Assembly: GCA_021200775.1 (NCBI GenBank)
Contig: JAJQGB010000013.1
Location: 1-46,185 of the forward strand
Source of the DNA: Oscillospiraceae bacterium
GTDB lineage: Bacteria > Bacillota > Clostridia > Oscillospirales > Ruminococcaceae
DNA length: 46,185 bases
Direction: 5' to 3'
The notes below the pieces were generated by a model. The model worked only from the letters and a program-made list of their open reading frames with translations, was not told where the DNA came from and did no database searches. The position numbers and the translations under genes were made by a program. Below, piece after piece: positions 1 through 6,464 of this stretch (within the stretch, counting starts at the first letter, position 1; each line of letters begins with the position of its first letter).

Positions 1-55
1 AGTCTTTTTAGAAAATTTTTTTAAGTTTAGTGTTGCACTTGCTTGACTTTGTGCC

Positions 56-158
56 GGGGACCGCCGGCGAAGCCGGTGGTGGAGAGGTGCCATTTCGCCG
101 GAGGCGAAATGGCTCGGCAAGAAGGCTTTAGCCTTCGTAGCCGACTGCTTGCGAATCC
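56..158 (+). repeat. Partial copy of the dispersed CTCCCC-type repeat (B end only)
   Basis: This stretch carries the GGGGACCGCCGGCG...GGTGGTGGAGAGG end of the repeat family found about a dozen times in the window. Two small palindromes follow (CATTTCGCC/GGCGAAATG at 91-111 and AAGGCTTTAGCCTT at 122-135). The other half of the element is absent, so it is truncated, or was cut before the window starts. Confidence 0.6.
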
Positions 159-1668
159 CCAAAGAAAGGAGCCAACCGTCACGTCTGAACGCACTGTCAA
201 ACAGCATCCTTTACGTCTGTTTTCCTACACCACAAACTATTTCTGGCTCCTTATCATCCCGATTATAAGAAGCCTTTATTCCATTTCTCTCGATGTCGAT
301 TCGCTTCGGGTGTGGTTGATGGGTACGTGGATGGATTTACTCGTTATCGGGGCGATTCTTATCTTTGCGTGGAGACGGTGGGAGCATGTTTACGTCCGGT
401 TCGACGACAGGCGGATTTCTGTCACAAAGGGCAAGATGTACTCCACCTGCGACGTCATTTTCTACGACGACATAAGCTCTCTCAGCGTCAACCAGAATCT
501 CTTTTTAAAGCTTTTCGGCGCCTGCACTGTCACAATCGGAACCAATGCAGGAGCTCTCAGCCGGGCTCAGGACGATATTTCCCTGACTCTGAGGAAATCC
601 GACGCCGACAGGCTTTATGCCCGGGTGAAGAAGTCAAGGGCGAAGAGCCTTCGCTATTCCGTAACTCCGAACAAAATCCGGCTGATTCTCTATTCGTTCA
701 TTTCGTCTTCGACACTTTCGGGGACGGTTGTAATTCTGGCGTTTCTCTATGAAACCTCCCGAATGTTCGACAGAGAAGTCGAGGCACAGCTGATTATGGA
801 CACGCTGAACGACGTTGTGACACGGGTTTCAGCCTTTGTCTCGCCGGTCGTGGCAGGCGTTTCAGTAGTCATAATTATCGGCTGGGTAGTCTCTTTTGTG
901 ACAAATATCTTCTATTTCTGGGACTACTCCCTCACCCGTTGCTCGGACAGCCTCTATATCAAAAGCGGTCTTATCGAGCGGAACCGGCACATTCTCTCAC
1001 TTGACAAGATTAATTCTGTGGATTTGAGACAGAACCTCATCTCGAAGTTTCTCAGGATTTCTTCTCTTCACTGCGACTGCGCCGGCTACGGCGAAACCGG
1101 GCGTGCCGAGACGTCGGTCGTAATGCCGATTGCAACTCAGAGGGAGATTAACTCGACAGTCGCCGAGATTTTCCCGGACATTCCGTCCGAGTCGGTCTAT
1201 CACAAGCCGAAGCTCGACCTGAAGCCGGTTTTTCAAAGCTACTGGATGTTCTATTACGCACCCCTGGCGCTCACGATCCTCCCGGTTATCGCCTACTTTG
1301 TTCTTTTCGCACTCTTCCCATCCTGGCGTTCAGTCGTCCGGGTCGGAGTTCTCATCGCAGAAATCCCGGCAGTCTGGCTGACAATCGTCAAGACGCTTGC
1401 CATCTTCAAAACGGGAATCGCCGTCAACGGCGACTATATCACCATGCGCTATTCGAGCTTTTACACTTTCCACACCGTCGTCGTCCCGAAGGACAGAATC
1501 GTGAAGGTAATGATAAAGCAGACCTACCTCCAGAACTTCACCGGCAACTGCTCCGTTGTAATCTACACCTCCTCAAGAGGCACCTCCAAGCACGTCATCA
1601 CCGGGCTTCGCCTCAACCGGGCACTGAGCTTCTTCGAGAAAAACGGGGTGGATTTGTATTTTGAGTGA
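109..1668 (+). CDS. YdbT-like membrane protein with bacterial PH (bPH2/DUF304) domains
   Basis: The protein alternates hydrophobic pairs with three bPH2-like blocks. The first is near FDDRRISVTKGK, the second near SLYIKSGLIERNRHILSLDK, and the third near the C-terminus (DYITMRYSSFYTF, then VVVPKDRIVKV). This tandem arrangement is typical of the YdbS/YdbT family (about 450-500 aa), membrane proteins of poorly known function. The start is uncertain. The open frame extends up to a TTG at 43. An ATG at 109 has GGAGG in front, but that lies inside a repeat hairpin. A better ribosome site, AAAGGAG at 165-171, precedes only GTC (178) and ACG (181) codons, just before where family similarity appears to begin. 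The N-terminal part given here may therefore be translated repeat DNA. The family call is firm; the start is not. Confidence 0.8.
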   Translation: MARQEGFSLRSRLLANPQRKEPTVTSERTVKQHPLRLFSYTTNYFWLLIIPIIRSLYSISLDVDSLRVWLMGTWMDLLVIGAILIFAWRRWEHVYVRFDDRRISVTKGKMYSTCDVIFYDDISSLSVNQNLFLKLFGACTVTIGTNAGALSRAQDDISLTLRKSDADRLYARVKKSRAKSLRYSVTPNKIRLILYSFISSSTLSGTVVILAFLYETSRMFDREVEAQLIMDTLNDVVTRVSAFVSPVVAGVSVVIIIGWVVSFVTNIFYFWDYSLTRCSDSLYIKSGLIERNRHILSLDKINSVDLRQNLISKFLRISSLHCDCAGYGETGRAETSVVMPIATQREINSTVAEIFPDIPSESVYHKPKLDLKPVFQSYWMFYYAPLALTILPVIAYFVLFALFPSWRSVVRVGVLIAEIPAVWLTIVKTLAIFKTGIAVNGDYITMRYSSFYTFHTVVVPKDRIVKVMIKQTYLQNFTGNCSVVIYTSSRGTSKHVITGLRLNRALSFFEKNGVDLYFE

Positions 1669-1674
1669 GCCCGC

Positions 1675-1703
1675 TTGATATGTGCACTATTTTATGCTAT
1701 ACT
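1675..1703 (+). promoter_or_regulatory. Promoter of the DUF3791/DUF3990 cassette
   Basis: TTGATA (1675-1680), a 17-nt spacer and TATACT (1698-1703) form a good sigma-A promoter. It lies 23 nt before the first gene of the cassette and just after the previous stop codon, so the cassette is independently transcribed. Confidence 0.75.
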
Positions 1704-1726
1704 AATTTCAGAATCGAGGTGTCTTT

Positions 1727-1945
1727 ATGAACGACAGAAAAGAAAGAGAAGCCGACCTGATTGTTGTGGCGGTTGCTGAGGAATTCGGGTATAAAAAGAA
1801 TATGGAAATGAGCGAAGTTCTGAAGCTGTTTGAAGATAAAGGCATCTTTGAACTTTTGCGTAAGCAGTACGATGTGCTTCATACTCTTGATTTGAGTGAG
1901 GGAACGGAGTTTGTGGAGGATTATCTGGCGAGGTCGGTAGCATGA
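1727..1945 (+). CDS. DUF3791-family small protein, likely partner of the ART-fold gene
   Basis: This is a 72-aa acidic, helical protein with the DUF3791 pattern: an N-terminal helix, a GIFELL block, then YDVLHTLDLS and a closing helix with VEDYL. DUF3791 genes commonly sit directly beside DUF3990 genes in Clostridia, and here the stop overlaps the next start by 4 nt (ATGA). A GAGGTG ribosome site precedes the ATG. Function is unproven. The size, position and coupling fit an antitoxin or chaperone-like partner of the downstream ADP-ribosyltransferase-fold protein, which is my inference. Confidence 0.75.
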   Translation: MNDRKEREADLIVVAVAEEFGYKKNMEMSEVLKLFEDKGIFELLRKQYDVLHTLDLSEGTEFVEDYLARSVA

Positions 1946-2427
1946 CGAAATTAACTCTATACCACGGAACAGACAGCGATTTTGAAAGAATTGATTTGTC
2001 GAAATCTCTTGAAAAAAGGGACTTCGGCACAGGATTTTATACCACAACTCTCTCATCTCAAGCTGAAAGATGGGCGATAAACAAGAAGACCCGAAACGCA
2101 AGTGAACACGCATACGTCTATGTATATGAAGCGGAAATTCCGGATTCTGTCACTGTGAAATCGTTTGACGGGCTGTCGCTGGAATGGCTCGAAATGATAC
2201 GTATAAACCGCCAGCACGGCGGAATTCAGCATAATTTTGACATAGTTATCGGTCCTGTCGCCAACGACGATACTATGCTCACAGTAAACCGATTCATCCA
2301 GGGCATTTACACAGCTAAGGAAGCTCTTGAACGCCTGCGCTTTTCAAAGGCAAACGACCAGGTTTCGTTCCACACCGAGGCGGCAGTGTCTTGCCTGAAG
2401 CTTGTCAGGAGGTACCGAGTTGATTGA
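1942..2427 (+). CDS. DUF3990 protein, ADP-ribosyltransferase-fold, putative toxin
   Basis: The 161-aa protein starts with LTLYHGTDSDF and continues with RDFGTGFYTTTLSSQAERWA. This is the DUF3990 signature and corresponds to the His and Tyr motifs of the ART superfamily (HGT at residues 8-10, GFYTT in the early thirties). Later blocks FDIVIGPVANDDT and IQGIYTAKEAL are also family-typical. Members have been proposed as NAD-using ADP-ribosylating toxins or effectors, but the target is unknown. The gene overlaps both neighbours (4 nt upstream, 8 nt downstream), so the three are translationally coupled in one operon. I see no signal peptide, so it acts in the cytoplasm if it is active. Confidence 0.8.
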   Translation: MTKLTLYHGTDSDFERIDLSKSLEKRDFGTGFYTTTLSSQAERWAINKKTRNASEHAYVYVYEAEIPDSVTVKSFDGLSLEWLEMIRINRQHGGIQHNFDIVIGPVANDDTMLTVNRFIQGIYTAKEALERLRFSKANDQVSFHTEAAVSCLKLVRRYRVD

Positions 2428-2647
2428 GAAATATACCTATCACGGGATGGACATTACTTTGGATGTCTACGAGAAGATTCAGTCGGTCGTCGAACTGATT
2501 GCCAAGAAGGAAAACAAGACTTTTGACGAGTGCTATGCGATGTTTTCAAAGTCGAGAACCTACCGCAATATCCAGTCCACAGGGACGGAAATGTGGGCGG
2601 AAAGTGCAGAGTTTATTGTGGATGAATACTATAGAGAAAGCTCATAA
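2420..2647 (+). CDS. Small helical protein, third gene of the DUF3791/DUF3990 cassette
   Basis: I place the start at the TTG at 2420, because AGGAGG (2407-2412) sits 7 nt before it and no site precedes the longer TTG at 2402. This gives about 75 aa beginning MIEKYTYHGMDI. The sequence is helical and acidic, ending with AESAEFIVDEYYRE. It is loosely similar in size and pattern to the DUF3791 protein two genes upstream, so it may be a second partner of the ART-fold protein. It overlaps that gene by 8 nt. A strong terminator lies just after the stop, so the operon ends here. I do not recognise a definite family. Confidence 0.7.
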   Translation: MIEKYTYHGMDITLDVYEKIQSVVELIAKKENKTFDECYAMFSKSRTYRNIQSTGTEMWAESAEFIVDEYYRESS

Positions 2648-2662
2648 TAAGAACTAATACTT

Positions 2663-2690
2663 ATCCCCGCCACCTGCGGGGATTTTCTTT
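2663..2690 (+). terminator. Intrinsic terminator of the DUF3990 cassette
   Basis: A perfect 8-bp stem, ATCCCCGC (2663-2670) with GCGGGGAT (2676-2683), has a 5-nt loop and is followed by TTTTCTTT. Confidence 0.85.
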
Positions 2691-2698
2691 AGCATTTA

Positions 2699-2727
2699 TT
2701 GACAAAGCCGGTGGGAAAGAGTATAAT
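2699..2727 (+). promoter_or_regulatory. Consensus sigma-A promoter of the AbrB-like gene
   Basis: TTGACA (2699-2704), 17 nt and TATAAT (2722-2727) match the consensus perfectly. The promoter lies directly after the terminator of the preceding operon and 55 nt before the start codon of the next gene. Confidence 0.85.
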
Positions 2728-2732
2728 ATCTT

Positions 2733-2757
2733 TAGTGGGAAATCCCACTGTGGGATT
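2733..2757 (+). promoter_or_regulatory. Overlapping inverted repeats at the transcription start, putative operator
   Basis: AGTGGGA-AA-TCCCACT (2734-2749) overlaps AATCCCAC-T-GTGGGATT (2741-2757), so the GTGGGA/TCCCAC unit occurs three times in alternating orientation across the expected +1 site. The placement fits a repressor site. The AbrB-like product of the downstream gene is the obvious candidate binder (inference). Confidence 0.65.
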
Positions 2758-2781
2758 AATTTTGATTAAGGAGGCGATTTT

Positions 2782-3156
2782 ATGGAATCTGCAAGAGAAG
2801 TTGTAAGGAATTACGATGTTCACATCGACAGCAAGAAGCGTGTCACGCTTCGCGGTGCGACTTATCACTATTATAACGTCAAGGAGTACGAGAACGGGTG
2901 CATTATGCTTGAACCAAGAGAATTGGTGGCGCCGGTAACTGTCTCTAAAAGGTCACTTGAAAGTATGGATAAGGCAATGGTGAACTTCAAAAAGGGCGAA
3001 GTCTCCGAGCCAGTGGCAATTGGTGAAATGACAGAGGACGAAGTTTGCGAAGAAGTCTTGAAAGGTCTGAAATCGGCTGAAAGAAAGACTTATACTGTGG
3101 ATGAGGTCGACGAGATTCTTCGCAGAAAAGATGCAGAAGATATCATAAAAGATTAA
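2782..3156 (+). CDS. AbrB/SpoVT-like DNA-binding protein, antitoxin-like, no toxin beside it
   Basis: The 124-aa protein has an N-terminal swapped-hairpin pattern: VHIDSKKRVTLRGATYHYYN, then CIMLEPRELV. This matches antitoxin-like AbrB-fold proteins of Clostridia. The middle (SKRSLESMDKAMVNFKKGEV, SEPVAI) resembles the toxin-binding arm of such antitoxins, and the C-terminus TVDEVDEILRRK is a charged helix. AAGGAGG lies 8 nt before the ATG. The gene has its own consensus promoter with an inverted-repeat operator. No toxin gene follows; the next 120 bp is a repeat. It may be a solitary antitoxin, a stand-alone regulator, or a partner of a toxin elsewhere. Confidence 0.7.
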   Translation: MESAREVVRNYDVHIDSKKRVTLRGATYHYYNVKEYENGCIMLEPRELVAPVTVSKRSLESMDKAMVNFKKGEVSEPVAIGEMTEDEVCEEVLKGLKSAERKTYTVDEVDEILRRKDAEDIIKD

Positions 3157-3161
3157 ATAAT

Positions 3162-3286
3162 TGTAGGGGCTGGATATACAGTTAGCTTCGCTAACTGCCC
3201 GCCCGAAAAAATACTGACGGCTTTGGGTACCGGGCGGATGATTGGCAAATTGGGAAGGAAACGGGCGGATGATATCCGCCCCTACT
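3162..3286. repeat. Small dispersed-type element with GTAGGGGC ends
   Basis: The left end TGTAGGGGCTGGATAT (3163-3178) is inverted at the right end as ATATCCGCCCCTAC (3272-3285). Inside are a CAGTTAGC/GCTAACTG hairpin and two direct copies of CGGGCGGATGAT (3231-3242 and 3262-3273). No open frame with a ribosome site lies here. It looks like a miniature non-coding element, distinct from the CTCCCC repeat. Confidence 0.6.
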
Positions 3287-3386
3287 GTTTCCGGCTTGCC
3301 TTCAGTAAGATGTTCACCCGATTTTGGTCATTTTCACGAAAAAAACGCCGCTATTCACAATTTAGTAACACACTGGGGCTGAAAAT

Positions 3387-3396
3387 ATGGTACAAT
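3387..3396 (+). promoter_or_regulatory. Possible extended -10 promoter of the CdaR-like gene
   Basis: ATGGTACAAT has a TGn extension before a TACAAT -10 hexamer (3391-3396), but no good -35 is present. It lies about 90 nt before the start codon. Confidence 0.4.
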
Positions 3397-3483
3397 CTCT
3401 GTAATAGTCGATAATTGTGCTTGTTTATATTGAGCAGTGCAGTTTTTGCTCAGACCAAATCTAATGAATCAGGAGAGAAAACC

Positions 3484-4569
3484 ATGTCCAACAGACTTTT
3501 CCAGGGTATAATTCAGCGGATGCAGGAGGTTATCAAGTGTGAAATCGGAGTTATCGATTGTGACTCCCATATCGTCGCTTGCAGTGATTCTTCCAAGGTC
3601 GGTTATACAAATGACCTTATCTCCTCGGAGCTGAGCGAATCTTATGATTACTTCATGCGTGACGGTTATACCTATATGCCAATCGGCGGCAAGGGTTCGT
3701 CTGAGTTCTATGTCTTCGTTGAAGGCACGGACGAAGAAGCCTATAAATACGCCGGACTTCTCAGCATCAGTCTTGAAAACGTCCAGCAACTTTATGACGA
3801 AAAGTACGACAGAGGAAACTTTGTCAAGAACGTAGTCCTCGACAACATCCTTCCGGGAGATATTCCCCTGAAGGCTCGGGAGCTTCACTTCAACTCGAAC
3901 GTCCCGAGAGCCGTCTTCCTCATCAGAATCATCTCGTCGAACGACATTTCCGCATTCGACGTCATCCAAAATCTTTTCCCGGATAAGACAAAGGACTTCA
4001 CCTTCACCATCAACGAGAAGGATATCGTCCTTGTAAAGGAAGTCAGGTCTTTGAACGACCCGAGCGACCTCGAAAAGCTCGCCTACTCAATTGCGGACAC
4101 GCTTCTGAGTGAGTTCTACACCCGGGTCAACATCGGTCTTGGCACCATCGTTGACGACGTCAGAAACCTCGCAGTTTCCTTCAAGGAAGCCCAGATGGCT
4201 CTGGAAGTCGGAAAGGTATTCGACACCGAGAAGAGCATCGTAAGCTACGAAAACCTCGGCATCGCAAGACTCATCTATCATCTGCCGACCACTCTCTGTG
4301 AGACCTTCCTTAAAGAAGTCTTCAAGAAGGGCTCCATCGAGTCCCTCGACCAGGAAACGCTGTTTACAATCCAGAAGTTCTTTGAGAACAACCTTAACGT
4401 CTCCGAGACGTCAAGAAAGCTCTTCGTCCACAGAAACACTCTTGTCTACAGACTCGAAAAAATCAAGAAGCTCACCGGTCTCGACCTCCGTGAGTTCGAC
4501 CACGCAATCGTATTCAAGATTGCTTTGATGGTGAAAAAGTATCTGACCGCAAACCCTGTCAAGTTCTGA
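3484..4569 (+). CDS. CdaR/PucR-family transcriptional regulator
   Basis: This 361-aa protein starts at the ATG at 3484, preceded by AGGAGA; in-frame codons further upstream have no ribosome site. The N-terminal part (IIQRMQEVIKCEIGVIDCDS) resembles the sensor region of sugar-diacid regulators. The centre (IGLGTIVDDVRNLAVSFKEA) is the GGDEF-like CdaR block. The C-terminus (FENNLNVSETSRKLFVHRNT, then LVYRLEKIKKLTGLDLREF) is the diagnostic PucR/CdaR helix-turn-helix. Such proteins activate carbohydrate, diacid or nitrogen catabolism genes. No catabolic operon is adjacent, so the ligand cannot be named. A GC-rich palindrome follows the stop. Confidence 0.88.
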   Translation: MSNRLFQGIIQRMQEVIKCEIGVIDCDSHIVACSDSSKVGYTNDLISSELSESYDYFMRDGYTYMPIGGKGSSEFYVFVEGTDEEAYKYAGLLSISLENVQQLYDEKYDRGNFVKNVVLDNILPGDIPLKARELHFNSNVPRAVFLIRIISSNDISAFDVIQNLFPDKTKDFTFTINEKDIVLVKEVRSLNDPSDLEKLAYSIADTLLSEFYTRVNIGLGTIVDDVRNLAVSFKEAQMALEVGKVFDTEKSIVSYENLGIARLIYHLPTTLCETFLKEVFKKGSIESLDQETLFTIQKFFENNLNVSETSRKLFVHRNTLVYRLEKIKKLTGLDLREFDHAIVFKIALMVKKYLTANPVKF

Positions 4570-4581
4570 TTTCAAAACTAA

Positions 4582-4605
4582 TAAGCCGCGAAATTTCGCG
4601 GCTTA
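4582..4605 (+). terminator. Palindromic terminator-like hairpin after the CdaR-like gene
   Basis: TAAGCCGCGAAA and its exact inverse form a 24-nt perfect palindrome. No T-tract follows, so termination is likely weak or relies on the adjacent repeat hairpins. Confidence 0.55.
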
Positions 4606-4614
4606 ACTACGCAG

Positions 4615-4825
4615 AGGCAGTTGCCTACGGCAACTGCGCTATTTCAGGCTTCGCCTGAAATAGCACCCCTCAGTCAGCCACTTTGTGGCTGCCAGCTCCC
4701 CTTGTCAGGGGAGCCATAACTACTCCTCTCACAGGTTCTTGTGCGGGGTAAATTAAGCCTCCCCTGTCAAGGGGAGGGGGACCGCCGCCGAAGGCGGTGG
4801 TGGAGGGGTGCCGCACGAAGTGCGG
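4615..4825 (+). repeat. Full CTCCCC-type repeat, A-to-B orientation, with flanking hairpins
   Basis: The core runs from CCCCTCAGTCAGCC (4666) to GGTGGTGGAGGGG (4808). It contains the hairpins CTCCCCTTGTCAGGGGAG and CTCCCCTGTCAAGGGGAG, separated by about 45 nt. Extra hairpins flank it: GCAGTTGCC/GGCAACTGC, GCTATTTCAGGC/GCCTGAAATAGC and GCCGCAC/GTGCGGC. The whole gap between the CdaR-like gene and ftsE is repeat DNA apart from the last 40 nt. Confidence 0.8.
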
Positions 4826-4865
4826 CGACGCAAGCGACAACCAACTACTAACTACGGAGATAAAA

Positions 4866-5549
4866 ATGGTAGAATTCAAAAATGTCTCATACACCTACCC
4901 GAACGGGCAACATGCTTTGTCCAGGGTGAATTTAGATATTGCGGACGGTGAGTTCGCTTTTGTCGTCGGTGCTTCCGGTGCGGGCAAGTCAACCCTCATC
5001 AAGCTCATTTTAAGGGAGCTCACCGCAACTCAGGGCGATATCCACGTCAACGGCTTCGATTTGAACAAGCTGAAGCCCCGTAAAGTCCCAGAGCTCAGAC
5101 GCACCATCGGAGTTGTTTTCCAGGATTTCAGGCTCATCCCGAACCTGACTGTCTACGACAACGTCTCTTTTGCTCTTCGTGCAATCGACGCTCCGACGAA
5201 ATATATCCGTTCACGTGTTCCGTATGTCATCAGCCTTGTCGGCTTGGCTCAGAAGGCGAAATCCTATCCGAATGACCTGTCCGGCGGCGAACAGCAGAGA
5301 GTTGCGCTTGCACGTGCTCTTGTCAACGACCCACAGCTCATCATCGCCGACGAGCCGACAGGAAACGTCGACCCGGCAAGAAGCTTCGAGATTGTCGACC
5401 TTTTGAAGGGCATCAACGCCTGCGGAACGACCGTCCTTATGGTAACCCACCAGCACGACCTGGTCCGGTACTTCGGCGGAAGAATCATAAATATCAACAC
5501 CGGCGAGATTGTCTTTGATGAAGTCATAGGAGGAGCAGATGAGGCCTAA
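4866..5549 (+). CDS. ftsE: Cell-division ABC transporter ATPase FtsE
   Basis: The 227-aa protein starts at the ATG at 4866 after an ACGGAGATAAAA ribosome site; the upstream in-frame extension is translated repeat. It has Walker A GASGAGKST near residue 40, a Q-loop VVFQDFRLIPN, the signature LSGGEQQRVALARAL, Walker B LIIADEPTGNVD and the switch His in VTHQHD. RLIPN after the Q-loop and the short length are typical of FtsE. With FtsX it forms the inner-membrane complex that controls cell-wall hydrolases at division or elongation. The downstream M23 protein is the expected target. It overlaps ftsX by 11 nt. Confidence 0.95.
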   Translation: MVEFKNVSYTYPNGQHALSRVNLDIADGEFAFVVGASGAGKSTLIKLILRELTATQGDIHVNGFDLNKLKPRKVPELRRTIGVVFQDFRLIPNLTVYDNVSFALRAIDAPTKYIRSRVPYVISLVGLAQKAKSYPNDLSGGEQQRVALARALVNDPQLIIADEPTGNVDPARSFEIVDLLKGINACGTTVLMVTHQHDLVRYFGGRIININTGEIVFDEVIGGADEA

Positions 5550-6444
5550 TAGCGTAAAATACCTTGTGGGGCAGGGCTTCAGAGGCATCTGGTACAACAG
5601 AATCAACTCGTTCGCCTCACTCTGCATCATCACTATATCACTTCTGATGGTCGGAATTTCGGTTCTCTTAGGAGTCAACATCAATGAGATGATTGGCGCA
5701 ATTGAGGACAAGAACGAGGTCGTCGTCATCATTGAGGACGGCACCCCCGACAACAACGTCACACTTCTCGGCGAACAGCTTGCTTCAAACGAAAACATCT
5801 TTGAAGTCACATTCTATTCAAAAGAAGAAGCCTGGGAAGAAATGCAGGAGAGCATGACCGACGAGGAGAAGAGCCTGTTCGAGCTTATCGAGGACAACCC
5901 TCTTCCCGACTCATACAAGTGCAGAGTTTCCGACATCACCCTTCTCGACGAAACGGTTGAGGAAATTGAGGCGCTCAGCTCAGTCGAAAGCGTTTCTGCG
6001 TCAACCGACTTTGCGAGCATCCTGATTAGTGTCAGAAATATCGCCGGGATTTTGTTCACGGCTCTGACAATCGCCCTGATTGTCGTCTGCTTCGTAATCA
6101 TATCGAACACCACGAGAACCAGCGTCTATGCAAGACGTCGTGAAATCAACATCATGCGCTACGTCGGCGCATCGAAGAGCTTTATAAGAATTCCGTTCTT
6201 CGTTGAAGGAGTTGTGCTGGGAGCGCTTTCAAGCGTGATTGCTTTCGGTCTCACCTGGCTCGCCTATGTCAACGTCTACGACACCCTGTCTCAGGACTTT
6301 GAAATCTGGACGATATTCGGCGTAAACGGACTGGTAGAATGGGCAGACATCGCTGTCGTCACAGCCATAGCCTACATCGTAGCAGGAATCGTAATCTCAG
6401 CGATTGGAACAGTGTTCTCAACCCGCAAACACCTTAACGTATAA
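5539..6444 (+). CDS. ftsX: Cell-division protein FtsX
   Basis: This 301-aa membrane protein has a TAGGAGGAGCAG ribosome site inside the end of ftsE. The layout matches FtsX. One transmembrane helix (residues about 20-45) is followed by an extracellular loop of about 110 residues. Three more helices follow in the C-terminal half. Between the second and third helices is the cytoplasmic signature TSVYARRREINIMRYVGASK. The outer loop of FtsX normally docks the coiled coil of a peptidoglycan hydrolase, and such a protein is encoded 20 nt downstream. Confidence 0.95.
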   Translation: MRPNSVKYLVGQGFRGIWYNRINSFASLCIITISLLMVGISVLLGVNINEMIGAIEDKNEVVVIIEDGTPDNNVTLLGEQLASNENIFEVTFYSKEEAWEEMQESMTDEEKSLFELIEDNPLPDSYKCRVSDITLLDETVEEIEALSSVESVSASTDFASILISVRNIAGILFTALTIALIVVCFVIISNTTRTSVYARRREINIMRYVGASKSFIRIPFFVEGVVLGALSSVIAFGLTWLAYVNVYDTLSQDFEIWTIFGVNGLVEWADIAVVTAIAYIVAGIVISAIGTVFSTRKHLNV

Positions 6445-6464
6445 CCCCGGAGGGTTTCTCCAAA

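Noticed and set aside
312-752. 146-aa frame overlapping the PH-domain gene in another frame
   Set aside because: It shadows a gene with clear domain motifs and has no initiation signal.
3223-3414. 63-aa plus-strand frame in the gap before the CdaR-like gene
   Set aside because: It lies mostly in a repeat, lacks a ribosome site and has no protein-like composition.
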